Shown here piece by piece: positions 45,814-53,692 of a stretch of 64,000 bases of DNA (its first letter is position 1; each line of letters begins with the position of its first letter). The translations under genes and the position numbers were made by a program. The notes under the pieces were generated by a model. The model was not told the DNA's origin and ran no database searches. It saw only the letters and a list, made by a program, of their open reading frames with translations. The stretch comes from Pilimelia columellifera (lineage in GTDB: Bacteria; Actinomycetota; Actinomycetes; Mycobacteriales; Micromonosporaceae), in assembly GCF_039532605.1 (NCBI RefSeq), contig NZ_BAAARY010000005.1, positions 355,973 to 419,972 on the forward strand. Reading direction: 5' to 3'.

Positions 45814-46816
45814 TGTCGTCCTGGAGACCCGAGACCTGGTCAAGCACTTCCCGTTGACCAAGGGGATCCTGTTCAAGAAGCAGGTCGGCGCGGTCCGTGC
45901 TGTCGACGGCATCAGCATCACCCTGCGTAAGGGTGAGACGCTGGGCATCGTCGGCGAGTCCGGCTGCGGCAAATCCACGCTGGCCAAGCTGCTGGTGGGC
46001 CTGGAGAAGCCCACCGCCGGATCGATCGTGATCCAGGGGCGCGACACCTCCAGGCTGAGCCCGGCTGAAACGCGTCGCGCCCGGCGCAACCTCCAATTGG
46101 TCATGCAGGATCCGTACACCTCGCTCAACCCCCGGATGACGGTCGGCGACATCGTCGGCGAGCCGTTCGAGATCCACACGGATGTCATTCCCAAGAGCGG
46201 GCGTCGGACGCGGGTCAAGGAGCTGTTGGATCTGGTGGGTCTGAACCCCGACCACATCAACCGCTACCCGCACCAGTTCTCCGGCGGGCAGCGGCAGCGC
46301 ATCGGCATCGCCCGGGCGCTGGCCGTGAACCCGGAGATCATCCTGTGTGACGAGCCGGTGTCCGCGTTGGACGTCTCGGTCCAGGCCCAGGTGGTCAACC
46401 TGCTGCAGAAACTGCAGAAGGAGCTGGGCCTGTCGTATATCTTCATCGCCCACGACCTGTCGGTGGTGCGTCACATCGCCAACCGTGTCGGCGTGATGTA
46501 TCTGGGCAAGATTGTGGAGTTCGGCAGCGAGACCGAGATCTACGACCACCCGAACCATCCATACACGCAGGCCCTGCTGTCAGCGGTGCCGGTCCCGGAT
46601 CCGACTCTGCGCGGGCAACGGGCCCAGATCGTGCTTGAGGGCGACGTCCCGTCGCCGGCCAACCCGCCGTCGGGGTGCCGGTTCCGGACCCGTTGCTGGA
46701 AGGCGCAGGACCTGTGCTCGCGTGAGGAGCCCGCGCTCATCGTGCGCGACGGGCTCGGGCATCCGAGCGCCTGCCACTTCGCCGAAGAGCGGGACGTCAC
46801 TCACGCGGTGCTCTGA
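45806..46816 (+). CDS. Oligopeptide ABC transporter ATPase (DppF/OppF type)
   Basis: Second ATPase, 336 aa. Walker A GESGCGKST, MQDPYTSLNPRMTV Q-loop, signature FSGGQRQRIGIARAL, Walker B LCDEPVSALD and FIAHDLSVV are all intact. The C-terminal Cys cluster (PSGCRFRTRCWKAQDLC) mirrors DppD. ATG 45806 lies 8 bases inside dppD. It closes the importer operon, which ends at a strong hairpin. Confidence 0.94.
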   Translation: MSDVVLETRDLVKHFPLTKGILFKKQVGAVRAVDGISITLRKGETLGIVGESGCGKSTLAKLLVGLEKPTAGSIVIQGRDTSRLSPAETRRARRNLQLVMQDPYTSLNPRMTVGDIVGEPFEIHTDVIPKSGRRTRVKELLDLVGLNPDHINRYPHQFSGGQRQRIGIARALAVNPEIILCDEPVSALDVSVQAQVVNLLQKLQKELGLSYIFIAHDLSVVRHIANRVGVMYLGKIVEFGSETEIYDHPNHPYTQALLSAVPVPDPTLRGQRAQIVLEGDVPSPANPPSGCRFRTRCWKAQDLCSREEPALIVRDGLGHPSACHFAEERDVTHAVL

Positions 46817-46834
46817 CCGCTCGTCTCGAACAGC

Positions 46835-46884
46835 CACAGTGGCTGGCCCGCCGCGGCTCGTCGTCGCGGGGGCCAGCCACTGTG
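46835..46884. terminator. Bidirectional terminator between the importer and chorismate mutase
   Basis: CACAGTGGCTGGCCC (46835-46849) and its complement (46870-46884) form a 15-bp stem with a 20-base GC-rich loop. It lies between dppF and the convergent chorismate mutase gene. Confidence 0.85.
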
Positions 46885-46887
46885 TTG

Positions 46888-47184
46888 TCAGAGCCGGCCG
46901 CGGCCGGCCTGTAGGGCCAGCATCGCCAGTGGCACCCCGTCCGCGCCGAGCGCCGCCCGGTACCGGCGCAGGATCTCCCGCTCCCGGGCTAGCGCCAGCC
47001 GGGTTCCGCCGTCAGCGATCCGGGCCGCCCCGACCTGCCCGGACAGCTCGGCTCGTTCCTGCCACAGGTCGATGAGGGCGGTGTCGATGGCGTCGATGCG
47101 CTCTCGTAACGCGGTGATCCGGGTCACGCGGGCGGCGGTCGCCGCGGAGATGCTCGCGGCGGCATCGATGGTCAGGTCGGTCAT
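46888..47184 (-). CDS. Chorismate mutase, AroQ type
   Basis: Cytosolic 98-aa AroQ-class mutase converting chorismate to prephenate for Phe and Tyr. The helix-1 pattern ITALRERIDAIDTALIDLWQERAELSGQVGAARI contains the active-site Arg and the usual Asp/Leu spacing, and LALAREREILRRYRAALG matches helix 2/3. ATG 47184 has GAGAGGAA 7 bases upstream. The open frame continues through the leader, but that part is regulatory. A Phe-containing leader peptide and a terminator hairpin upstream indicate attenuation by phenylalanine supply. Confidence 0.88.
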   Translation of the reverse strand: MTDLTIDAAASISAATAARVTRITALRERIDAIDTALIDLWQERAELSGQVGAARIADGGTRLALAREREILRRYRAALGADGVPLAMLALQAGRGRL

Positions 47185-47248
47185 GGCGTTTCCTCTCGAT
47201 CTGGCCGCCGGCCTGATCCGAGCCCGCACCCGACACCCCCGAACACGA

Positions 47249-47283
47249 TGTCGCCCCGGACTCGAACCGAGTCCGGGGCGACA
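47249..47283 (-). terminator. Attenuator hairpin upstream of chorismate mutase
   Basis: A perfect 15-bp stem (TGTCGCCCCGGACTC at 47249-47263 with 47269-47283) has a 5-base loop. On the minus strand it follows the leader-peptide stop by 11 bases and precedes the mutase ATG by 65 bases, as expected of an attenuator terminator. A competing hairpin (47296-47302 with 47345-47351) includes the Phe codons in its loop side. Confidence 0.8.
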
Positions 47284-47294
47284 GTGCCAGTGAG

Positions 47295-47360
47295 TCAGAC
47301 GCTCACCGCGGCCACCACAGCTCGGTGCGGCCGCGCAAAGAATCGCGTCTGAACAGTCAT
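47295..47360 (-). CDS. Phe leader peptide of chorismate mutase
   Basis: A 21-residue ORF beginning MTVQTRFFARPHR with adjacent Phe codons 7 and 8 (47337-47342), ending in TGA just before the attenuator hairpin. It has no Shine-Dalgarno; a CATACT -10 lies 7 bases upstream, so its mRNA probably starts at the ATG. The 7-base complement CAGACGC/GCGTCTG (47345-47351 and 47296-47302) brackets the Phe codons. Stalling at these codons for lack of Phe-tRNA would disrupt this hairpin and allow read-through. Established attenuators use this logic; this case is inferred. Confidence 0.7.
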   Translation of the reverse strand: MTVQTRFFARPHRAVVAAVSV

Positions 47361-47367
47361 GCGGTCG

Positions 47368-47396
47368 AGTATGGGAGGCTCCGACGCCCGCCGCAA
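47368..47396 (-). promoter_or_regulatory. Promoter of the chorismate mutase leader
   Basis: On the minus strand TTGCGG (47391-47396), 17 bases and CATACT (47368-47373) form a sigma-A-like promoter ending 7 bases before the leader-peptide ATG. Confidence 0.6.
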
Positions 47397-47422
47397 CCGA
47401 ATCGCCGAACACCGACCGGATC

Positions 47423-49285
47423 TCAGCCCACCTTGGTGATCCGGTCGGCCGGTCCGGGCGCGACCGGCGACTGTCCGCCGAGGTAAGCGGTCAACGCGTC
47501 CACGTCGAAACCTGGGGCGACGACCCGGTCGGTCCCGCCGGTGAACAGGGAGAATCCGTCGCCACCGTTGGCCAGGTAGTCGTTGACGGTCACCCGGTAG
47601 CGCGTCGCCGGGTCGACGGGGGCGCCGTCGAGTGTCAGGGAGCTGACCCGGTCGCCGGGTGGCCGGGCCGTGTCGTAGCGGTAACGCGCCCCGGCGGAGA
47701 CCTGAAGGATGCGTTGTGCCGTCTGGCCGGTGTAGCCGACGAACTGCTGCTCCAGCACCGCCTTGAGCTGGGCTCCGGTGAGCGTCTGGGTCACCACCAG
47801 GTTGTTGAAGGGCTGCACGGTGAACGCCTCCCCGTAGGTGACCTGCCCCGGAACCTCCCCGCCGGCCGTGTCGTTGAAGCCGATCGAGGCCCGTATCCCG
47901 CCCGGGTTCATCAGGGCCAACTGCGCGCCGGCCGCTTTCGTGTATGCCAGCTGCGCGTCAGCGATCACGTCGCCGAGCGGACTCTCGCCGTTGGCGCCAG
48001 CGACCCGGGTGATGTCGGCGGTGACTGTCCCGACGACCCGGTTGGCCAGCGGGGCGACCGCCGTCCGGTACTTGTCCGCCAGCCGCTTCGCCGCCGGGTC
48101 GACCCGGGCGGGGTCGCGCAGGTAGACACCGGGGGCGCTGGTCTGCCAGCCGCCGCCGCCGTCCGGGACGCCGTTGACGACGATTTCGTTACGGGCGTCG
48201 ATCCGCGCGAACCGCCTGGTGCGTTGGTCGACGGCGATGTCGATGTCGGTGACGATCTGGCCGTTGCTGCCGGCGCTGGTGACGACGGTCCGGTGGCCGG
48301 CGGCGTTGTCCAGGGCGCAGGTGTAGTACCGGTGGGTGTGCCCGGAGACGACCAGCCCGAACTCGGGAACCAGGTTGCGGACGATGTCGACTACCGGGCC
48401 GGCGAAGTCGGCGCAGTCGGAGACGCCCGGGTCAGGCCCGCCCGGCGTCGCGTTCTGGGCGCCGCCTTCGTGCAGGAGCAGCACGAGCGCCTTGACGCCC
48501 AGCCGGCGCAGCCGAGCGGCGTGCCGGTTGGCGGTGGCGGCCTCGTCGAGGAACGCGACGTCCTTGACGCCGGCCGGGTTGACGATGCCAGCGGTGCCAC
48601 GCAACGTTATCCCGACGAAGCCGACCATGACGCCGTCCACCTGCCGGACCGCCACCGGCGGCAGGATCGGCCGCTGGTCGGTCCGGCGGACGGTGTTGGC
48701 GGCCAGGTAGGTGAACCGGGCGCCGTCGAATCCGTCGCCGTCGGCGCAGCCGTCGACCGGGTGGCAGCCGCCGCGGGTCAGTCGCAGCAGCTCGGCGACG
48801 CCCTCGTCGAACTCGTGGTTCCCCACCGAGCTGATGTCCAGTCCCACCAGGTCCATCAGCTCGATGGTGGGCTCGTCGTGGAAGGCGGCGCTGACCAGCG
48901 GCGTCGCCCCGATGAGGTCGCCGGCGCCGACGGTCAGCGAGCGCCGCCCCTCGGCCGCGGCCCGCGCCCGCAGTTGCCGGAGCGAGGTCGCCAGGTACTC
49001 GATGCCGCCGGCGGGCGTGCCCAGGACGGTGGCGCCGCTGCCGCCGGGCGGGTCGATGGCGCCGTGGAAGTCGTTGTAGCTGAGCAGGTTTCCTCTGGCG
49101 AGGCCGCGTCGATGATCGGCAGGTTCGTCTCCCGGCTGGTCGTAGGCGACGCTGACCTGCGAGATCGTGGGCGTGACGGCGGACGCGGGGGCCGTGGCCG
49201 GGAGCGCGGTGAGGGCGCCTGCGGCCAGCAGAGCGGCCCCGAGACGGACGAGGGCCCAGCTTCGACGGGATCGATGTGCACTCAT
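47423..49285 (-). CDS. Secreted bifunctional metallophosphatase/5'-nucleotidase
   Basis: Exported enzyme of about 620 aa that releases phosphate from extracellular nucleotides. A signal peptide (LGAALLAAGALTALPATAPASA) precedes the metallophosphatase domain with YNDFHG, GAGDLIG, SVGNHEFDEG, LLLHEGG and SGHTHRYY metal motifs. The C-terminal 5'-nucleotidase domain (about 395-600) has NPGGIRASI, VQPFNNLVV and NDYLANGGDGF. No C-terminal anchor is seen. ATG 49285 (MSAHRSRRS) is preferred; ATG 49294 is three codons earlier. It converges with no neighbour and is divergent from pcrA. Confidence 0.93.
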   Translation of the reverse strand: MSAHRSRRSWALVRLGAALLAAGALTALPATAPASAVTPTISQVSVAYDQPGDEPADHRRGLARGNLLSYNDFHGAIDPPGGSGATVLGTPAGGIEYLATSLRQLRARAAAEGRRSLTVGAGDLIGATPLVSAAFHDEPTIELMDLVGLDISSVGNHEFDEGVAELLRLTRGGCHPVDGCADGDGFDGARFTYLAANTVRRTDQRPILPPVAVRQVDGVMVGFVGITLRGTAGIVNPAGVKDVAFLDEAATANRHAARLRRLGVKALVLLLHEGGAQNATPGGPDPGVSDCADFAGPVVDIVRNLVPEFGLVVSGHTHRYYTCALDNAAGHRTVVTSAGSNGQIVTDIDIAVDQRTRRFARIDARNEIVVNGVPDGGGGWQTSAPGVYLRDPARVDPAAKRLADKYRTAVAPLANRVVGTVTADITRVAGANGESPLGDVIADAQLAYTKAAGAQLALMNPGGIRASIGFNDTAGGEVPGQVTYGEAFTVQPFNNLVVTQTLTGAQLKAVLEQQFVGYTGQTAQRILQVSAGARYRYDTARPPGDRVSSLTLDGAPVDPATRYRVTVNDYLANGGDGFSLFTGGTDRVVAPGFDVDALTAYLGGQSPVAPGPADRITKVG

Positions 49286-49389
49286 GGCGTCCATCCTGTA
49301 TCAGCCGTCCAGCGTTGTTCGGGTGCTTCGGTGGCGGGGACGCGACGTCGGGGCGAAACCGGGGCGGCGGCGTTGTCAGAGCCGAGGCA

Positions 49390-49395
49390 TAGACT
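49390..49395 (+). promoter_or_regulatory. pcrA -10 box
   Basis: TAGACT lies 9 bases before the pcrA ATG, and no Shine-Dalgarno is present. The hexamer is identical to that of guaA. Confidence 0.45.
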
Positions 49396-49404
49396 TCCCG
49401 ACTG

Positions 49405-51816
49405 ATGCATGCGCTATTCGAGCTCCCGCCCCAGTCTCCCCGTCCGGCCGCCGAGCGAGGCGGCGTCGATGGCGCGGCCGCCGCCGCCCGTGCCGCTCCC
49501 GTCAGCGTCGCCGACCCGGATGCGTTGCTGGACGGGCTGAACGATTCCCAGCGCGCCGCGGTCATCCACCATGGCGCGCCGCTGCTCATCGTCGCGGGCG
49601 CCGGCTCCGGCAAGACCCGCGTGCTCACCCACCGGATCGCCTACCTGCTGGCCGCCCGCGAGGCGCACCCTGGCGAGATCATCGCAATCACGTTCACCAA
49701 CAAGGCCGCGGCGGAGATGCGGGAGCGGGTCACCGCTCTGGTCGGCGCCCGGGCACGGTTGATGTGGGTGTCGACCTTCCACTCCGCGTGTGTGAGAATC
49801 CTGCGCGCCGAGCACGAGCATCTGGGTCTGAAGTCCAGCTTCTCGATCTACGACGCCGACGACTCCCGCCGGCTCATGCAGCTCGTCGCCCGGGAGCTGG
49901 ACCTGGACCAGAAGCGGCACCCCGCTCGCGCCCTGTGCGCCCAGGTCTCGAACCTCAAGAACGAGCTGGTCGACCCGGAGCGGGCCGCCGCCGAGGCCAA
50001 GGGCCCCAACGAGCGCGCCGTCGCTGAGGCATACGGGCTCTACCAGCGGCGCCTACGCGAGGCGCAGGCGTTGGACTTCGACGATCTGATCATGACGACG
50101 GTGCATCTGCTCCAGGCGTTCCCGGATGTCGCCGAGTCGTACCGACGCCGGTTCCGCCACGTCCTGGTCGACGAGTACCAGGACACCAACCACGCCCAGT
50201 ACACGCTCATCAAGGAGCTGGTCGGTCCGGCCGACGGCCCGACCCCGCCGGCGCAGCTGTGTGTCGTCGGGGACGCCGACCAGTCCATCTACGCGTTCCG
50301 CGGCGCGACAATCCGCAACATCCTGGAGTTCGAGGCCGACTTCACCGATGCCCGCACCATCCTGTTGGAACAGAACTACCGTTCCACCCAGACGATCCTG
50401 TCGGCCGCCAACGCCGTCATCGACCGGAACACCTCCCGCAAGCCGAAGCGGCTGTGGACCGACTCCGGCGACGGCGAGCGGATCACCGGCTATGTCGCCG
50501 ACACCGAGCACGCCGAAGCCGACTGGGTGGCCCGGGAGATCGACCGGCTCACCGACGAGGGTCTGGCCCGCCCGGGCGATGTCGCGGTCTTTTACCGCAC
50601 CAACAACCAGTCCCGGGTTTTCGAGGAGGTTTTCATCCGCCACGGCCTGCCGTACAAGGTCGTCGGCGGGGTGCGCTTCTACGAGCGCAAGGAGGTGCGG
50701 GACGCCCTCGCCTACCTGCGGGCCGTCGTCAACCCCGACGACACGGTGAGCGTGCGCCGGGTGCTCAACACCCCGCGCCGGGGCATCGGTGAACGCGCCG
50801 AGGCGTGCGTGGAGGCGCTCGCGGCCCGGGAACGGATCTCGTTCGGGGCCGCGTTGCGGTTGGCTGGCGACGCGCCGGGCATCTCCACCCGGGCCGCGAA
50901 CGCGATCGCCGACTTCGTCGCTCTGCTCGACGGTCTGCGGGAGCTGACGGTGGCCGCGCCGGCCGAGCAGGTGCTGGAGGAGGCGTTGCGCCGCTCCGGC
51001 TACCTGCCGGCGCTGGAAGAGAGCCTTGACCCGCAGGACGCCGGCCGGGTGGAGAACCTTCAGGAGCTGGTGAGCGTCGCCAGGGAGCACACCGAGCGAG
51101 CCGAGGCGGCGGCCGACGGTGACGCCCCGCCGCCGTCGCTGGCGGGCTTCCTGGAGCAGGTCGCCCTGGTCGCCGACGCCGACCAGATTCCCGACGACGA
51201 CCCGGACCACCAAGGCGTGGTCACCCTGATGACGCTGCACACCGCCAAGGGCCTGGAGTTCCCGGTGGTGTTCCTCAGCGGGCTGGAGGACGGCACGTTC
51301 CCGCACCAGCGGTCGCTGGGCGATCCGAAGGAGCTGGAGGAGGAGCGCCGGCTGGCCTACGTGGGCATCACCCGGGCCCGCCAGCGCCTCTACGTCTCCC
51401 GGGCCATCACCCGCACGGCCTGGGGGCAGCCGCAGTTCTTCCCGTCCTCACGATTCGTCGACGAGGTGCCGGGGGAGTTGGTGCGCTGGGAGCGCACCGA
51501 GGACGCCGCCCATTCGTGGTCCGGTGGGGTCGGTGGGCGGGCTGCTGCCGCGGAGCGGTCCAGTTTCGTCGGGGGCACGCCGAAGGCCGCGCGGTTGGCG
51601 TCGAGCCTCGGTGTTGACGCACGCCACTTCCGGGCGGCGAGCGAGCTGTCGGCGCCGCCGGCGTTGGCTGCCGGAGACCGGGTCAACCACCAGCGGTACG
51701 GCCTCGGCCGGGTGGTCGCCGTCGAAGGGGAGGGCCCGCGGGCCCGGGCCCAGGTCGACTTCGGCGACCAGACGGTGTGGCTCATCCTGCGCCATGCGCC
51801 GATCGAGAAGATCTGA
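49405..51816 (+). CDS. pcrA: ATP-dependent DNA helicase PcrA/UvrD
   Basis: SF1A 3'-5' helicase for nucleotide-excision repair and removal of RecA and stalled polymerases. At 803 aa it has motif I GAGSGKT (about 64-70), motif Ia ITFTNKAA, motif II VDEYQDTN, motif III GDADQSIYAFRGA, motif IV (QNYRSTQTIL), motif V (VTLMTLHTAKGLEFPVVFL) and motif VI (RRLAYVGITRARQRL). The C-terminal Tudor-like fold (GDRVNHQRYGLGRVVAVEG) that contacts RNA polymerase is present. The position matches the pcrA-M23-icmB-sucCD order of Streptomyces. Confidence 0.97.
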   Translation: MHALFELPPQSPRPAAERGGVDGAAAAARAAPVSVADPDALLDGLNDSQRAAVIHHGAPLLIVAGAGSGKTRVLTHRIAYLLAAREAHPGEIIAITFTNKAAAEMRERVTALVGARARLMWVSTFHSACVRILRAEHEHLGLKSSFSIYDADDSRRLMQLVARELDLDQKRHPARALCAQVSNLKNELVDPERAAAEAKGPNERAVAEAYGLYQRRLREAQALDFDDLIMTTVHLLQAFPDVAESYRRRFRHVLVDEYQDTNHAQYTLIKELVGPADGPTPPAQLCVVGDADQSIYAFRGATIRNILEFEADFTDARTILLEQNYRSTQTILSAANAVIDRNTSRKPKRLWTDSGDGERITGYVADTEHAEADWVAREIDRLTDEGLARPGDVAVFYRTNNQSRVFEEVFIRHGLPYKVVGGVRFYERKEVRDALAYLRAVVNPDDTVSVRRVLNTPRRGIGERAEACVEALAARERISFGAALRLAGDAPGISTRAANAIADFVALLDGLRELTVAAPAEQVLEEALRRSGYLPALEESLDPQDAGRVENLQELVSVAREHTERAEAAADGDAPPPSLAGFLEQVALVADADQIPDDDPDHQGVVTLMTLHTAKGLEFPVVFLSGLEDGTFPHQRSLGDPKELEEERRLAYVGITRARQRLYVSRAITRTAWGQPQFFPSSRFVDEVPGELVRWERTEDAAHSWSGGVGGRAAAAERSSFVGGTPKAARLASSLGVDARHFRAASELSAPPALAAGDRVNHQRYGLGRVVAVEGEGPRARAQVDFGDQTVWLILRHAPIEKI

Positions 51817-51830
51817 CGGACGCGTCGTGG

Positions 51831-51854
51831 GACCGCCGGCTGCTGCCGGCGGTC
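51831..51854. terminator. Hairpin between pcrA and an M23 gene
   Basis: GACCGCCGGC (51831-51840) and GCCGGCGGTC (51845-51854) form a 10-bp stem with a TGCT loop between convergent genes. Confidence 0.8.
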
Positions 51855-51864
51855 GACCGGGCCG

Positions 51865-52788
51865 TCAGCAGCTGATGTTGACGCCGCGGGCGCGCAGCCA
51901 GCCGGTGGGGTTGACCTGGTTCCACATGCCTTTGTGCACCTCGAAGTGCAGGTGGGGCCCGGTTGAGTCACCGGTCGATCCTTCGTAGCCGAGGGTCTGG
52001 CCGGCGGCCACCCGCTGCCCGGCCTGGACGGCTTTGCGGGACATGTGCGCGTAGTGGGTCAGGTATCCGTCGTCGTGCTTGACCATGACTGAGATGCCGT
52101 AGCCGCCGTAGTTCCAGCCGGCGGCGACGACCCGGCCGGCTTTGACCGACTGGATCGGGGTGCCCGAAGGCTTGGCGAAGTCGATGCCGGCGTGCAGCGT
52201 GCCCCAGCGCTGTCCGAAGCAGGAGGTGACCGCGGCGCCGGGCATCGGGTGGGCGTAGCCGCGGTTGACGGTGCGGGCCCGGACGGTGCGCACCGCCGGC
52301 TTGGCGGCCTTGGCCACCGGTCTGGGGGTCTTGGCCGTGGTCTTGGCCGTGACCGGCTTGATCGTGGCCGGTTTGGCGACGGGCTTGGTAAGCGCCCGGC
52401 CGGCCTGGGTCTTGACCTGGGCGGCGGGGTTCGGCGCCTCGGCGCGTTCGTCGCCGCGGCTGGCGGCGTCGGACTCGCGTGCGGCCAGGGCGTCCTGGAG
52501 GTCGTCGGTGTTGTTCGAGGCGGCGTCGAGCAGGGGCGCCTCGTTCTCGTCGTTCTGGGCCGGCGCGGCGGCGGAGGCGGACCCGAGGGCGACGGCGGCG
52601 GCGGCGACGCCGAAGACCGCGGCGGTGGCGGTCTGTCCGACCTGTAGCTCGATGGGGGCCCGGTGGGCGCCGCCGCCGAAGGTCGGGGCCCGGTGCAGGC
52701 CGCGCTCCATGGTCGGGGGGCGGCGCAGGCCCTGTCCGAGGACCGAGTGACGGCCGTGACGGCTGGTTGACGTCGCGCGGTGCTTCAT
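51865..52788 (-). CDS. M23 (LytM) peptidoglycan endopeptidase
   Basis: A 307-aa exported protein. An unusually long, basic N-terminus (about 1-50) precedes one hydrophobic segment (about 54-74; signal-anchor or signal peptide). Next come an acidic region and a 60-residue Lys/Pro/Ala/Thr-rich linker (about 118-178) likely to span the wall, then the LytM domain with HAGIDFA (zinc His and Asp), YLTHYAHM and PHLHFEVH. All zinc and catalytic residues are present. ATG 52788 has GAGGAGG upstream. Probably a D,L- or D,D-endopeptidase used in growth or division. Confidence 0.92.
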   Translation of the reverse strand: MKHRATSTSRHGRHSVLGQGLRRPPTMERGLHRAPTFGGGAHRAPIELQVGQTATAAVFGVAAAAVALGSASAAAPAQNDENEAPLLDAASNNTDDLQDALAARESDAASRGDERAEAPNPAAQVKTQAGRALTKPVAKPATIKPVTAKTTAKTPRPVAKAAKPAVRTVRARTVNRGYAHPMPGAAVTSCFGQRWGTLHAGIDFAKPSGTPIQSVKAGRVVAAGWNYGGYGISVMVKHDDGYLTHYAHMSRKAVQAGQRVAAGQTLGYEGSTGDSTGPHLHFEVHKGMWNQVNPTGWLRARGVNISC

Positions 52789-52958
52789 GGGTGCCTCCTC
52801 GTTGCCAGGTCCCTATAAGGAAACCGTGGCAGGAGGCGCCGTCGCGTCGTCCCGATGAGGTGGGGCAGCGCCGCTGACAGGGCAGCGTGGTCAGCCGAGA
52901 GGCCCTACGTTTGGCGACGGTGGGTCAGAAACGCCCCATCCAGCAACCGGACATAACG

Positions 52959-52973
52959 GACAGCAATGCTGTC
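52959..52973. repeat. Short palindrome between the two M23 genes
   Basis: GACAGCA-A-TGCTGTC has 7-base arms around one base. It lies 21 bases after the stop of the upstream M23 gene (minus strand), so it may be a weak terminator for that gene or an operator for the next. Confidence 0.4.
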
Positions 52974-52993
52974 GTCACAGAACGTGGCAACGT

Positions 52994-53692
52994 TCAGTCC
53001 AGTTCGAGCTGGATGTCAACGCCCTTGGCCTGCAGGAACGGGATCGGGTCGATCGCCTCGTCCTGCGCCTGGACCTCCAGGTAGAGCTGAGGCTGGTAGG
53101 CCAGGCCGGTGCTGCCCACGACGCCGATCTGATCGCCGGCCTTGACCTGCTGTCCGGCGGTGACCTGAAGCGCGTCCTGGTGCCCGTAGAGCGCCTCGAC
53201 GCCGTTCCCGTGGTCGATCACCACGGTGTATCCGTAGCCGCCCATCCAGCTGGCCGACACCACTGTGCCGTCGTACATGGCGGTGATCGGGGTGCCTTCG
53301 GCGGCGGCCAGGTCGATGCCGGGGTGCATCCTGCCCCCCAGAACGCCGAACGGGGAGGTGAACCGGTAGCCCTTGAGCGGGAGCAGCCAGGAGTCCGTGC
53401 TCTCCAGCTCGGCGAAGCTCGTCCCGGTGGCGCTGCGGCCGCGGGAGGCCTGTTCGGCCTCGGTGCTGCGGGCGGCTAGCTGCTCAGCGACGGACCGGGT
53501 GTTGGCGATGTTCGCCAGGGTGGTGTCGTTGACGGCCTTGGCGTCCGGCATCATCGCGCCGGCGCCGAGGGCGACCATGCCGGCTCCGACGACCGCGCCG
53601 GTGACGACGACGGCGTACCGGCTCCGGGGTGGCGTCGGCACTCGCCGACGACCGCGATACCGGTCGGGCTCAGACGACAGACGCTGACGCAC
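52994..53692 (-). CDS. Degenerate M23 (LytM-like) protein
   Basis: A 232-aa exported protein with an Arg-rich N-terminus, one hydrophobic segment (about 26-50), a short coiled/Ala-rich region (about 55-95) and a LytM domain. HPGIDLA keeps the first zinc His and Asp, and YGHQD the next motif. The final HxH motif (PHLHFEV in active enzymes) reads PQLYLEV, so a zinc ligand and a catalytic His are both lost. It is therefore probably a non-enzymatic activator or wall-binding protein, as with EnvC- or NlpD-type LytM factors. It lies directly upstream of an intact M23 gene on the same strand. Confidence 0.88.
   Translation of the reverse strand: MRQRLSSEPDRYRGRRRVPTPPRSRYAVVVTGAVVGAGMVALGAGAMMPDAKAVNDTTLANIANTRSVAEQLAARSTEAEQASRGRSATGTSFAELESTDSWLLPLKGYRFTSPFGVLGGRMHPGIDLAAAEGTPITAMYDGTVVSASWMGGYGYTVVIDHGNGVEALYGHQDALQVTAGQQVKAGDQIGVVGSTGLAYQPQLYLEVQAQDEAIDPIPFLQAKGVDIQLELD

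Noticed and set aside
47249..47283. tRNA T-arm-like sequence (GGTTCGAGTCC on the minus strand)
   Set aside because: The bases form one continuous 15-bp hairpin; there is no acceptor, D or anticodon arm at the right distances.
49030..49180. Possible frameshift near the N-terminus of the 5'-nucleotidase
   Set aside because: The residues before YNDFHG (DHRRGLARGNLLS) are unlike the usual VQLLxxNDFHG strand, but the frame stays open, the signal peptide is in frame, and no other frame restores a better match.
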